DNA of 64,000 nt, taken from assembly GCA_026214975.1 (NCBI GenBank), contig CM047806.1:6113822-6177821 (forward strand), in the 5' to 3' direction. The translations under genes were made by a program, and so were the position numbers. The stretch comes from Gentiana macrophylla (taxonomy: Eukaryota > Streptophyta > Magnoliopsida > Gentianales > Gentianaceae). The notes under the pieces were generated by a model. It was not told the DNA's origin. It searched no databases and saw only the letters and a program-made list of their open reading frames with translations. Below are positions 10,786 to 21,191 of the stretch, piece after piece; positions within the stretch are counted from its first letter, which is position 1; each line of letters opens with the position of its first letter.

Positions 10786-10992
10786 TGTAAGGAAATGGGA
10801 GGGAAAAGAATAGAGAACAGAAAAGAAGAAGAGAGTTTAGAGGTGAGATTTTTATTATCACTTTTTTGAATGTCTTTACAATATAGCTTTACAACCTTTT
10901 ATATGCATATAGAAATGTAACTGCTAGTCTAACAGCTCATTAACAGATGGGTACAACTGTCTAACCGATTTACTACCCTCAGGTTCTTGACA
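10786..10992 (-). repeat. Gypsy 3' LTR (207 bp)
   Basis: Runs TGTAAGGAAATGGG to GGTTCTTGACA on the + strand, nearly identical to 19190-19402. The polypurine tract lies at about 10993-11003. The pair differs by a few substitutions and a 6-base gap, so the element is not very recent. Confidence 0.93.
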
Positions 10993-11021
10993 TCCCCCTT
11001 GTCTTGAGTAACACCATGACC

Positions 11022-11510
11022 TCATGGTGGAGGGAATTCTGGATACTTGGCACTGATGTAGCTTGCATTTTCCCATGTGGCTGCTGCTTCATCCAAGTTG
11101 ATCCATTTCATGAGCCATTGAACAACTGGTGCATTCTTCCTCTTGACAGTCCTGATATCTAGGATCTCTTCTGGGTATATGGTCATCTGGCCATCGTCTG
11201 ATGTAATAGGTGGGTGGGATGACACGGGAATGTGAGCCCCTCTGTACTTCTTCAACAGTGATATGTGAAACACAGGATGTATCCTGGAATTCTCAGGTAG
11301 GAGCAACTTGAAAGCCACAAGACTGATCTTCTCTACCACCCTATAGGGTCCAAAATATCTTGCTGCTAGTTTTAAATTCCTCCTTAGGACCAAAGTATTA
11401 AGCCTGTAGGATTGAAGCTGTAGGAAAACCAGATCATCAACTTGGAACTCCCTATTTGACCTTCCTTTGTCAGCAAAGTACTTCATCCTAGCCTGTGCAT
11501 GCTCTAAATT
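11022..11510 (-). pseudogene. Gypsy integrase C-terminus and chromodomain
   Basis: Reads KYFADKGRSNREFQVDDLVF, then GPYRVVEKI, then RIHPVFHISLLKKYRG, the usual C-terminal integrase pattern. A chromodomain-like tail follows: PEEILDIRTVKRKNAPVVQW and TWENASYISAKYPEFP. In chromoviruses this domain is thought to direct integration to particular chromatin. It ends 20-30 bases before the polypurine tract, as expected. Confidence 0.9.
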
Positions 11511-12400
11511 TTCCTTTAGTTCCCTTGTTAGTAGATGCTTTTGTTGAAAAATTCATCCACCGTAACAGTTGTTTCCTCACTGAAACTACCCACTGGTATA
11601 GTAGTAGGCTTGTAACCATAGAGTGCTTCAAATGAAGAGGTTTGTAGGGCAGTATGGAAGTTTGTGTTGTACCAAAATTCAGCCAAGGTCAACCACCTAA
11701 ACTACTATTTTGGCCTTTGGAAACACATACATCTTAAGTACATTTCAAGGCACTGATTGACCCTTTCAGTTTGGCCATCAGTTTGGGGATGGTATGCTGA
11801 ACTGAGTGCCAACCTGACCCTTGTTAGTTGGAACAAGTTTTGCCCAAATTCACTAGTAAAAACATTGTCTATGTCACTGACTATGGTGGAAGAGAGACCA
11901 TTTAGCATGTAGATTTTATGGAAAAAGGCATCTGCTACAGATTCTGTTGTATACCCCCTGTTCATAGGTACAAAATGACCCCATTTTGTAAATCTGTCCA
12001 CTATTACCATAATGACATCATGGCCCTCAGAATTTGGAAGCCCCTCTACAAAATCCATACTAATGTGCCACCATGCCTGATCTGGAATATGTAATGGTTG
12101 TAGTAGTCCCTGTGGATGCTCATGAAGGCTCTTACACTGTTGGCAAACTGTGCAAGACTGAATTAGTGTCCGTACATCATCCCTCATTTGGGGCCAGTAG
12201 AATATGGAGGAAATTCTTTTCAGGCATGCCCTAATACCTGAGTGACCTCCAAGTGGACTTTCATGGAGTTGGGACATAATGTCTTGTCTCAATGTGCCAG
12301 AACTGCCCACATACAATTTCCCTTTATGTTTAAGGATGCCCTGCTGGAGTGTGTAATCTGGTTCAAAATTTGGATCCAAAAGAACACAGCTGAGTTTGTA
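11511..12400 (-). pseudogene. Gypsy integrase zinc-binding and catalytic core
   Basis: An HHCC zinc region is visible (H in LHESPLGGHSG, then CTVCQQC). The core carries all three catalytic acids in context: MDFVEGLP, IVSDIDNVF (usually VSDRDPIF) and YHPQTDGQTERVNQ. The frame is open from 12379 to 11705 but breaks on both sides, and at about 11700 the match continues in another frame. It is a decayed integrase. Confidence 0.92.
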
Positions 12401-13145
12401 CTAGGCATGTTCATCCCCAGCATAACTATTGATTACTCTTGTCATCCAAGTGGGCAGGATTGTGGTTATGGCCATGGCACTGGCCTGCTCCACTGGCTGC
12501 CTAGAAAGTGCATCAGCCACTATATTCTCCTTCCCCTTTTTATACTCAATCCTAAAATCCAGACCTAACAGTTTGGTGATCCCCTTTTGCTGTAAAGCAA
12601 TGGTCACTTTCTGTTCTAGGAGATATTTTAAGGACTATTGATCTGTCATGATTGTAAATTGGTGCCCTTGTAGATAATGTTTCCATCTGTTAACAACCAT
12701 GATGACAGCAAGCAATTCCTTCTCATAGATGGATAGGCCCATCTCTTTGGTGTTAAAGGCCCTGCTGAGGTAAGAGACTGGCCTCTCATGTTGTTGTAAC
12801 ACTGCTCCTAACCCATTGCAGCATGCATCTGTCTCGATTACAAATGGGGTGGAGAAATCTGGTAGTGCTAACAATGGTGCCTCACGCATTTTGTTTTAGT
12901 TTGTTAAATACAGCAGTAGCTTCCTCATCCCATAGAAACCCATCCTTCTTCAGTAGGTTGGTTAATGGTCTAGCTAAGATGCCATAGTAAGGGATAAATC
13001 TCCTGTAGAAACCAGTTAGCCCCAGGAAACCCCTCAACTCTGTGACATTTTTAGGGTCTGGCCACTTCTGCATACTATCTATCTTGTGAGGACCAGGCAT
13101 TACCTTCCCTTGTTGAATAATGTGACCCAAATATTCTACTCTTAG
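12401..13145 (-). pseudogene. Gypsy RT thumb and RNase H
   Basis: Starts LRVEYLGHIIQQGKVMPGPH, then LRGFLGLTGFYRRFIPYYG (RT connection). RNase H follows with FVIETDACCNGLGAVLQQ, SIYEKELLAVIMVVNRWKHY and TIMTDQ; a stop interrupts right after TDQ, and the match resumes with GITKLLGLDFRIEYKKG and ENIVADALSRQ. The acids D (ETDA), E (EKEL) and D (TDQ) are kept. The upstream RT half lies at 14948-15609, on the other side of a solo LTR. Confidence 0.92.
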
Positions 13146-13150
13146 CTGTG

Positions 13151-14947
13151 TGATGGGAGTCAACTTTACGTGATTCCGGTGCATTTTCCACCCCCGTTTA
13201 TCCCACTTTCAGCACATTCTCGGTGTTTTTAGACCATTTTTGGGTAATATCGTGAGTTTATAGCACGGGGAGTAAATCCGTCGCTTTGATGGTTTACTAC
13301 CTCTTTTTAGTGATATTAACCCATTCCCGAGCACTTTTACCCTCCGGAATCGTTTGTGTGTCTTGTTCGTTCATGAGATTGTAGGGTCTAGGTGTCACGT
13401 GAACCCGGAAGGCGAAGATCTATGATGAGAAGTATGATCAAGGTGCAAGAATGAGCCAAGGAAGAAGAAAAATGAAGAAAAGGAAGAAAAATAGTTGGTA
13501 TCTTCATGCTCTGTTCTGTTCAGCAGCATTTTGACCTATGATGGAGGCATTTTCTGGTCATGGTCTCTTCATGAAAGTTGTAGATAATTGAAAGAAATTT
13601 CCAACGCACTTTGAATCACTCGAATCGGAGTTCTACACGCAAAGATATCATGGTTTTACTGCAGCAGAAAACTGCATCAACCCAAACGCGCGTTTGGAAC
13701 CATTTCAAACGCGCGTTTCGGCCCCCAACTCTCTGTTCGTGAAGCCCTTTCTTCAAACGCGCGTTTGGGACTTTAAACTGGCGTTTGGCTGAAGCAAAAC
13801 GCGCGTTTGGGACATTTCAAACGCGCGTTTGGGGCCGTTTTTTGCAAATTTTCACCCTATCTATAATACAACCTCCAACGAACTTCACTCTATCTTTTTC
13901 ACAACCTTGGGCACTCTTTGACCCATTTTCTTTTGATTATTGTAATAGTTAATTTCCACTTCCCTTAGCTTAAAAACACCAAAACATAGGTAGATTTCAC
14001 CCCCTCTTAGCTTAGATTTCCATTTTCTCTCCTAAGATTTCACCTTTTGTGTGAAGCTTTTTATTGTACTTTTGGATCTCAACTCGAATTTCTCTCAATT
14101 TATGGTATATTTCTCTCCTCTTTTACTTATTATGGCTTCCATTTTCTGTTTTGTATATGTTTTGATTAGTATATTGAGTAGCTAATCCCTTTTCATAGTC
14201 GAATCATGTGAAATTTGGTGAAATCACCCTTTGGGTGATGAAATTGGGAGTGGGTAGTGCTTTTTATTGTTTAATCTTGCTTGTTTCACGTCTTAGAACT
14301 TGTTATAACGGATTTGGGCTAGATTAGCTACCTAGGTCGAAATCACACACATCACTCTTGAGAGTTGTTTAGATAGAGAGATGTGGGAAAAGAGGTTCTA
14401 GGATCGCGGCGTAGACCCGGCTTAGTTGTTAAGCCCGGGCCCAAAGTGAGGTTACTCGTTTTAACGTTTAAGCGGCTCTAGTGCGTATCATGTCTTGTTA
14501 GTGAATCTTCTAAAGGGAAGGGTAGTTAACATGGCATAGGGTGTTAAATGAGAGTTGTTCAGACTTTAACACCGTATTTAGGAGCACGCACCCGTGAAAT
14601 TGAATGCAAGAGTTCTTTTGTCATATTGCACACTCCCGGTTTTGTCTATCCTTGGGGTTGAAATTAGCTATTTGGATCATGGTTCGGCTATGTCCTCTCC
14701 CTTAGTTAAACCGTTTGCTAATCGCTTTAATGTCGTTGTAGTTGTATAAACCTTTTCAACCATCGATTTTCCTAGACTAAGTTTGAAGTTTGCTTTGGTA
14801 CTCACAAACACTTTTCCTTGGGTTCGACCTCGTACTCTCAGTAGCTATGCTAGCAATCGACCGGTACACTGCCGGTTAGAGAGTTAGTTTACCCACAGTT
14901 TCGAGTCCTTATAAATTGTTTTTGTTGGGTGGATTTTAGCTCAATCA
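13151..14947 (+). mobile_element. Solo LTR of a gypsy element inserted in RT (1,797 bp, TSD CTGTG)
   Basis: The segment runs TGATGGGAGTC to GCTCAATCA and is flanked on both sides by CTGTG (13146-13150 and 14948-14952). Joining the flanks with one TSD restores the RT reading CSFAQLRVEYLG, which confirms the boundaries. Near the right end are GGGTTCGACCTCGTACTC and the CCGGTACACTGCCGG region, typical of long LTRs of Tat/Athila-like gypsy elements, so the LTR is in + orientation. It contains the palindrome cluster at 13684-13830. It has no gag or pol. Confidence 0.9.
13684..13830. repeat. Cluster of the palindrome AAACGCGCGTTT
   Basis: Five perfect copies (13684-13695, 13707-13718, 13755-13766, 13797-13808, 13819-13830) and one variant (AAACTGGCGTTT, 13775-13786) lie within 147 bases. 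Each 12-mer is self-complementary and contains the CpG-rich core CGCGCG. Most are followed by GG. Confidence 0.95.
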
Positions 14948-15609
14948 CTGTGCAAAGCTGCATTTATTGAGCTTGGCATGAAATGTGTGTTTTCTCAGTA
15001 GGTCCAATACTGTCTGTAAGTGAAAGACATGAGATTGCAAATCTGGACTGTATACTAATATATCATCAAAGGAAACTACGACAAACTTCCTCAAATGTGG
15101 TTTTAAGAGCTCATTCATTGCCTTCTGGAATGTGGCGGGTGCATTGGTCAGGCCAAACGGCATGACAGTGTACTCATAATGGCCATGGTGGGTGACAAAG
15201 GCTGTTTTGGGGATAGAATGAGGATTCATTCTGATCTGATGGAACCCTGCCCTTAGATCAATCTTTGTGAAGTACTTTGCCTTGCCTAATTCATCTAGTA
15301 ACTCATCAATAAGGGGAATATGATACATATCCTTGACAGTGAGGTTATTTAGCTTTCTATAATCCACACACAAACACCAGGATCCATCTTTTTTCTTAAC
15401 CAGTAGAATAGGGGAAGCATAGGGACTGTGGCTAAGTTGAATAAACCCCGGTTCTAACATTTGTTCAATCTGAGTCTCAATTTCTTGTTTCTGGTAGTGG
15501 CCATATTTGTAGGGCCTCTATTTAAAAGGATCTGTTCATTCCTTGAGTATGGTATCATGTGTCAAGTCTCTGGTTGGTGGTAAGGCAGTAGGGGTGGCAA
15601 ACACATCAG
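14948..15609 (-). pseudogene. Gypsy reverse transcriptase, N-terminal half
   Basis: On the minus strand the reading includes EPGFIQLSHSPYASPILLVK, KKDGSWCLCVDYRKLNNLTV, FTKIDLRAGFHQIRMNP, MPFGLTNAPATFQKAMN and VSFDDILVYSPD. The catalytic box is FDD where gypsy RTs usually have YDD. The frame is open over 171 codons. Upstream of about 15460 the match continues in pieces to QYPDVFATPTALPPTRDL at the solo-LTR boundary. Confidence 0.93.
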
Positions 15610-15614
15610 GGTAC

Positions 15615-17554
15615 TGACGTGGCCTTTTCTAGTGCTAATACCAGTCCTTAACCGACAGTGTATCGGGTCAAACTGTAGTGCTAGTATGGTGAGTCAGAGT
15701 ATCGTATCCTCAGGGAACTTTGTAATTCTTCTAAGTGTGGTTAAACACCAAAGAGCTTTTATTAACTCGATCTAAGTCGCAGTTTTATAGCACAGATAAC
15801 TACTATTTTACTTAACATAAAATAAATGCGTAAATTAAAATTTATTCTAATATAATATATATAGATATATAAATATATATAGATGTGCATAAGTTGCAAA
15901 GTATATATATAGATATAAATATATAGATGCCAAATATATTATTAGAGAACTAGCCAAAGTTTATATAATTGATTTATACGATCTTTTCAAAATTGAATGG
16001 AATGTGCTCGATCTTTAGGTTCAATTGAGTAAATGAAACGGTGTACTCACAGGTTAACAATTCGTCCCTCATATTAGTGTGTGAAATTGTCATATGTCCA
16101 TTGCCATCACCCAAAGTCCACAATCTATTACGGTTTTTTACGAACAGTCCCGAGTGCGATTCTACCTTTGAATAAAAGAGTCATTCCGTTCGTCAAGCGG
16201 TCAATTTTATTTAAAGGCTCCGGTTGTCAAGGCCGGGCGATTCAACTTTCGGTTTAAGTTTCAATTAAAGCGATGAATTTAACATTATTACGATCTTGAG
16301 TACAAATTTTAATAAGATTCATCTTTTAGGACAAATCGCTCGGGTAGAAGCGGGTTCCGTTGTCACGTTTTCACTCGGCCAATTTTACCCTCGGTTTTTC
16401 TATTAACGAGTTCATAACTTAATTACGAGGTGTCAATTCATAATTAGATTATGAATTCTTTCAAGTCAAACTTTATTAATAGGAAAAGATTCAATTAACT
16501 CAATTTTATTCAATTTTACTTAGAGACAACATTCCTTTACCGAAAAGATCGAAATAAAACGATTACATAACTTTGGCTAGTTATTAGATTTAGCCTACTA
16601 ACATTATACGAAAAGATAAAAAGACAAAACAAACATAAATACTTTAGGAATTTTACCCGATTACAACGATTGAATCAGAAGCTGTATTCTTCCGGATGCT
16701 ACAACAACTTCAACAACATTGATCTTCTGATAATTTCTCGAGCATTATAACGATACTACTTTATTTATGGCATAAGGCCTATATATATACATACTACTAC
16801 TACTAGAAAGAGGTGAAGAAAATATATTTGGTACCCCCCCTTTATGTGCCTGCAGATCGCTTCTATTTATAGGCGCTTTTTTTTTCTGCGGATCGATCCG
16901 AGAAAGGGCGGATCGATCCGGGAATAAAAATATTATCCAGGATATTCTCTGCAGGGCCACATGCTGGTCTAATCATGATGTTTCCTCGGATCGATCCGAG
17001 GTAAATCGGATCGATCCGGATAGATTTTTTCCAATCTTAATCCGAAACTTGATAAAATCATAACTTGAGCTCTGGATCTCCAAATGACATAATTCAAGAT
17101 GCGTTGGAAAGCTCTTGAGGAGATCTATAACTTCCATGAAGACTTCTTTTTCAGAAAATGCCTTTGCTGGGCCATTTGTTCGTCGAAAATATAACTTGAT
17201 ATGGAGTCACGAATCATTGGTCCACTTGAACTTTAAATCTCGTGGCACTTCCTTTATTCCTTCAAAAGATATGATTTTACTCCACAAAATGTCATCACTC
17301 GGGGTCTTGGTTTACCTAAGGTCTGTAAAATACCAAAAATACCCACGTGAATCTGACACGACACTCCGGTTATTAACCCGGTACAAAATTTATAACTTTT
17401 TATCATTTTTACTAGATTTTTATAGTATTTAGATTTATTCATAGCTATTAATATCTTATAAGATTATCTGTTATAATTACTTATATTTTATATAAAAATA
17501 GTCGATAACGTATATAAAACATCGTAATTTTTATCATATAAATGTTACACATCA
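15615..17554 (-). mobile_element. Solo LTR of a gypsy element inserted between protease and RT (1,940 bp, TSD GGTAC)
   Basis: Runs TGACGTGGCC to TTACACATCA on the + strand and is flanked by GGTAC on both sides (15610-15614 and 17555-17559). Removing it with one TSD joins the gypsy coding sequence near QNLLDQYPDVFATP. On the minus strand its 3' part contains TCCCTGAGGATACGATACTC and the GTATTAGCACTAG region, again like long Tat/Athila-type LTRs, in the opposite orientation to the 13151 LTR. It carries four copies of CGGATCGATCCG. No internal genes. Confidence 0.9.
16889..17018. repeat. Four copies of the palindrome CGGATCGATCCG
   Basis: Perfect copies at 16889-16900, 16909-16920, 16987-16998 and 17007-17018, arranged as two pairs with the same 20-base period. 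The 12-mer is self-complementary and contains ATCGAT. It sits at a similar relative depth in its LTR as the AAACGCGCGTTT cluster does in the 13151 LTR. Confidence 0.95.
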
Positions 17555-18300
17555 GGTACTGATCTAGTAAGTTCTGGATTTCATAGAGTATAGATTCCGC
17601 CATTTGCAATTCTGCTTCGGTTTGATTGAAGTTGATACATGCCATAACTCCACTGGATCCTGGTCTAAAGTTTCTATTCAATTGTTTGCTACTGATGCTC
17701 TTAATCTGGGTAGTTTCTAAGATAATTTTAAGGATAATATGCCTCTTTTCCTTCTGAAATGATAATTCCATCTTGTTGAAGTTAAATACCATAGGGCTAA
17801 ACTTCTCCATCCATTCAACCCCAAGTACCATATCACAACCCCCAAGTTTTAGGAGCCTCACATCATGAGAAAACCTAATGCCTTGCATTGTCCAAGGGAG
17901 GTTTGGACAGATACTATCACTGATCATTTTATTACCATCAGCAACTGTCACTCCCATGGGTTTGGTTGCTTCCACCACACACTGAATATCCCTGGCTAAT
18001 TTCTGATCAAGAAATGTGTGTGAACTCTCATTGTCTATGAGGATATTCACTGGTCTCTTTTTAAGCATGCCTTGAATTCTGATAGTATTCGAGCTGATCT
18101 GTCCTGTCATAGTCATGAGGGATAGTTGTGAGGTCTCATTTGCTTGTCCATCACATTCCTCTGAATCCTCTATAATCATATAATCCTCATCCTTGTCATC
18201 TACCAGAATGAAGTTCAGCTGTTTGGACTTACATTGGTGGCCAGGAGTATATTTCTCACTGCACCTAAAACATAATCCTTTTGATCTCCTATTCTGGAGT
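17555..18300 (-). pseudogene. Gypsy zinc knuckle and aspartic protease
   Basis: A knuckle-like CFRCSEKYTPGHQC lies at about 18230-18275. The protease region follows: VNILIDNESSHTFLD (normally DSGS, here DNES, so the catalytic triplet is altered), GVTVADGNKM, FSHDVRLLKLGGCDMVLGVE and WMEKFSPMVFNFNKMELSFQ. It ends at the 15615-17554 insertion in QNLLDQY. Confidence 0.88.
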
Positions 18301-18383
18301 TCAGTTGGTGTGATATATTTTGCAACTTCCTTCCCTTTAGCTTGGGTAGTTGGTGCAAACTGATTGGATCTCTGAATTGTATT

Positions 18384-19160
18384 CTACCTAATCATGGTTG
18401 GATGTGTAGGGTTTAGGGAGTCCAACACATCCTCCTGTGCCCTGGCCAATTCCAATGCTGCATCCAGATTTAGTGGTTTATTAATCCTCACAATGGATCT
18501 GATCCCCTTCTTCAAACCCCCTATGAAACTTGCCACAAAGTAGGCCTCATCTAGACCAGGGTTCTTTAATGATACTAAAGTCTTTATCTCTTCGAATTTT
18601 GCCTGATATGCATCAATTGTCCCTGTTTGCTTCAACTTATGGAATTCATCCACTACATCATCATAATTTTGATTAGCAAACCTCCTACACAATTCATTGC
18701 AGAAGATAGGCCATGTAATGAACCTTTTATTGGCCTTCCAACTACTATACCACAACTCTGATTGATCATCAAGATGCATCTCTTCTAATGCTACCTTTTC
18801 ATCCTCTTTGACTAGATGGAATTGAAAATATCTTTCACACTTTCTTAACCAAGCTCTAGGGTTTTCACCTTTAAACACATGAAAATCCACTTTAGGACGT
18901 TTTAAGGAGTTATCATACCTCTGCTCGGTTGGTGGAGGCCCCAGAATTCCCAAACTAGAAGATGGAGCTTCCATTGCTAGAGGTACTGCTGCTGATTTGT
19001 TGGATAATGCTGCAAAAACAACAGCAAATTGGCCCTTCATGAATGCAAGCTGATCCTCTGAGTTTCGTTTGAGGTCCTGTATAGATTTGCTCAGCTCATC
19101 GATGTCCCTTGCGTTCTTCTTTGTTAGCTCATCAACAGATTTTAGGCGGGTGTCAGCCAT
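18384..19160 (-). CDS. Gypsy gag, open over 258 codons
   Basis: Start chosen at the Met of MADTRLKSVDELTKKNARD, 12 bases inside the primer binding site, the usual place for a chromovirus gag start. The retrotransposon gag domain is plain: PKVDFHVFKGENPRAWLRKC, ERYFQFHLV, ALEEMHLDDQSELWYSSW, FCNELCRRFANQNYDDVVDE, FHKLKQTGTIDAYQAKFEE and ASFIGGLKKGIRSIVRINKP. The N-terminal part is predicted coiled coil (DELTKKNARDIDELSKSIQD). It ends at a stop just before the knuckle, so the original gag-pol frame is broken. Confidence 0.9.
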   Translation of the reverse strand: MADTRLKSVDELTKKNARDIDELSKSIQDLKRNSEDQLAFMKGQFAVVFAALSNKSAAVPLAMEAPSSSLGILGPPPTEQRYDNSLKRPKVDFHVFKGENPRAWLRKCERYFQFHLVKEDEKVALEEMHLDDQSELWYSSWKANKRFITWPIFCNELCRRFANQNYDDVVDEFHKLKQTGTIDAYQAKFEEIKTLVSLKNPGLDEAYFVASFIGGLKKGIRSIVRINKPLNLDAALELARAQEDVLDSLNPTHPTMIR

Positions 19161-19171
19161 GGCAGAGAATC

Positions 19172-19187
19172 GGAATCTCTGATACCA
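19172..19187 (-). other. Primer binding site of the gypsy element
   Basis: On the minus strand TGGTATCAGAGATTCC lies 2 bases inside the 5' LTR and is complementary to the 3' end of initiator Met tRNA, the usual primer for plant LTR elements. Confidence 0.85.
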
Positions 19188-19189
19188 GA

Positions 19190-19402
19190 TGTAAGGAAAT
19201 GAGAGGGAAAAGAATAGAGAACATAAAAGAAGAAGAGAGTTTAGAGATAAGACTGAGATTTTTATTATCACTTTTTTGAATGTCTTTACAATATAGCTTT
19301 ACAACCTTTTATATGCATATAGAAATGTAACTGCTAGTCTAACAGCTCACTAACAGATGGGTACAACTGTCTAACCGACTTACTACCCTCAGGTTCCTGA
19401 CA
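19190..19402 (-). repeat. Gypsy 5' LTR (213 bp)
   Basis: Partner of 10786-10992, running TGTAAGGAAATGAG to GGTTCCTGACA. It has a 6-base insertion (around AGATAAGACT) relative to the left copy. Confidence 0.93.
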
Positions 19403-20029
19403 TCACATTTCAAATAACAAGCCAATTTCCAATACACATTTGGAGGAAGAGTACAACTTCAAACATGGCTAGCTGCGGCTGGCCGGGAAGAAGAACGACG
19501 GAGGCTACAGAGGATTTGGGTTGAAGACCTAATTGCTAATCGGACAGATGTAGTCGGGAGCAAATGTAAAATGAATTTTTTTGGTGGAGATTTGATTTTA
19601 ACGACGGGTTGTTTTGTACATTTTAAATGTTTGGTTGAGATATTATAATATAATAAATTGGTTGGGGTTGGCAATATTGATTTTTTTTCTAAAATTTGAT
19701 ATGAGAATGTGGTGCAAAGGTAGGTTGAAATGATAGTTGTGGTGCTAAAAGTAAATGACATGTTTTTTATTTTAGTGTGGTGCAACGGTAGGTATACTGT
19801 GGTGTGAATAAATGCGCCCTAAATTTAAACACACACACAAATCGATCACGAAAATAAATGTCTAATAAATTTTTTAGTTTTTATTCGAAGGATCAAAACC
19901 TGAAGTATTATGTACAATAAATAGTAGCATTAAACCTTATCTATTGATCATTCAGTTATTTCATATATGTCTGTCAGTTTTGGTGACTTGATCTCTAAAC
20001 TGATAAATAATCTGGTGGAACTAATCTGG

Positions 20030-20587
20030 AAAACTGAGACTGAGAATAATGGTCAGTTTCAGTAAAGTATATTCAGTTATGTGAAAGTCAGTTTGATAAA
20101 GTGCAAATGAGTTTCTTCTGAAGTCAGCAGTCAGTTTTGGTCTGTTGAGTTTTGCTGAGTATAGCTGAGTTCTACATCTGGGCAGTTGATTACAAGTCTG
20201 GAAAGTCAGTTTGAAGCTGAGTTTCATCTGGTGGATAACAGCTGGAGTTGGGTCCACATCTGGGGGTATTTATGACAATTCCAACAAAGATCTTATAGCG
20301 GTTAGGGTTAGGGACTTGTGCCTATAAATACCAATATTGTAATCAATGCAAGAGTGTGTCTTCCAAGAGAGTGTGTCTTTCACAATTTTGTGAAGATCCT
20401 TGTAATTCTGTGCATAAAAAAATATCTCCTTTTCTGTCCGTGGAGTAGTCGGCACAACGTCGGAAACCACGTTAAATCACTGTGTTCTCTTTGTTTCTGT
20501 GTTTTATCAATTCCGCCATACTTTATGTTTGCATTGCTTCTGTCTTAATCCTTTTTAATCTGCAAGCTTCTCTTTTGTGTTTTAACA
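20030..20587 (+). mobile_element. Copia LTR, probably solo or truncated
   Basis: The stretch has TCAGTTT-rich upstream sequence, CCTATAAATACC (TATA box, about 20320-20331), and a U5-like part with GTAGTCGGCACAACGTCGG and CCACGTTAAATCACTGTG. This U5 part matches, in reverse complement, the LTR at 59736-60214. It ends GTTTTAACA near 20587. The left boundary is uncertain and no primer binding site follows. Confidence 0.6.
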
Positions 20588-20820
20588 TAAAAAAATTTAA
20601 GTACTGAATGATCTATTGAAAAATTAACTTACAACCCCATTTCCTCTTCTCACTGTGGAAATTGCTCGTCCGACACATCACACAATTCTTCCGGCAAGAA
20701 CAAGGATACAAATTCTATTGTGGTTTCCAGAAACCGCATTTGGTAAGATACTTTAGATAGCCACAAAAATGTTAGCAAACCTAAGAAAGGAGCTGATACC
20801 GTATATTTCTCACCTCGCGA

Positions 20821-21028
20821 TTACTGCTCTGTTTTTCTTTCCTCATCTAGACTGGCAACAAGTCTGTCTCCATCCACGTTACTGCTTGATAAGTTCTCCG
20901 TTTTTCTTTCCTCGTCTGGACTGGCAGTGGCAACAGATCTGTCTTCATTCATGTCACTGTTTGATAGTTTCTCCGTTTTACTTTCTTCATCTAGACTGGC
21001 AAGTGGCAACAAGTCTGTCACCCTCCAC
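20821..21028 (-). pseudogene. C-terminal exon fragment of a repeat protein, cut by the CACTA element
   Basis: The minus strand encodes an acidic/Ser-rich tail of imperfect repeats of about 22-24 residues: ASLDEESKTEKLSNSDMNED, then ASPDEERKTENLSSSNVDGD, then ASLDEERKTEQ and a stop. The missing upstream part continues at 34911 on the far side of the CACTA element. When the flanks are joined with one CAC, the segment reads NSDVEGDRLVAT in register with the repeats, and then a single extra T shifts the frame into ASLDEES. So it is broken by both a transposon and a frameshift. The parent protein is not recognised. Confidence 0.7.
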
Positions 21029-21191
21029 GACTACAACAAAAAGACCCTTTTGCCACGACATTATGTCGTGACTAATATTTATTTTTAGCCATGACGGTCG
21101 TCCCAGATGAAAATTGATTTAAATAATTTAAATTGTTATCAATATTAGCCACAACAACTGTGGCTAAAAGTATTCCCGCTTATTTTATAAT

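Larger units (their letters stand above)
10786..19402 (-). mobile_element. Ty3/gypsy chromovirus, full length but degenerate, minus strand
   Basis: Two near-identical LTRs (10786-10992 and 19190-19402) enclose gag, protease, RT, RNase H, integrase and a C-terminal chromodomain in that order on the minus strand. A Met-tRNA primer binding site adjoins the right LTR and a polypurine tract (ACAAGGGGGA) adjoins the left LTR. Flanks GCACA and TCACA form an imperfect 5-bp TSD. The coding region is broken by stops, frameshifts and two solo-LTR insertions (13151-14947 and 15615-17554). Without those it is about 4.9 kb. It lies inside a Mutator-like element, so it is younger than that element and older than the two solo LTRs. 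Confidence 0.93.
10013..19819. mobile_element. Mutator-like TIR transposon split by a gypsy element
   Basis: The left end (about 10013-10065) and the reverse complement of the right end (about 19770-19819) match over about 45 bases, sharing TTTATTC-CACCACAG-ATA-CTA and then TGCACCAC. Removing the gypsy insertion (10786-19402) leaves only about 1.2 kb, so this is a non-autonomous element. It holds a possible captured coding segment (10497-10731). The TIR begins GGGCGC on the right and GGCACG on the left. No clear 9-bp TSD was found, so the superfamily is an inference. Confidence 0.55.

Noticed and set aside
13684..13830. CpG-rich palindrome cluster as a CpG island promoter
   Set aside because: The CpGs are confined to one reiterated 12-mer and the surrounding DNA is AT-rich; plants do not use CpG islands in this way.
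16889..17018. CRISPR-like array from the regularly spaced 12-mers
   Set aside because: The repeats are too short, too few, palindromic and inside a eukaryotic LTR; there are no cas genes.
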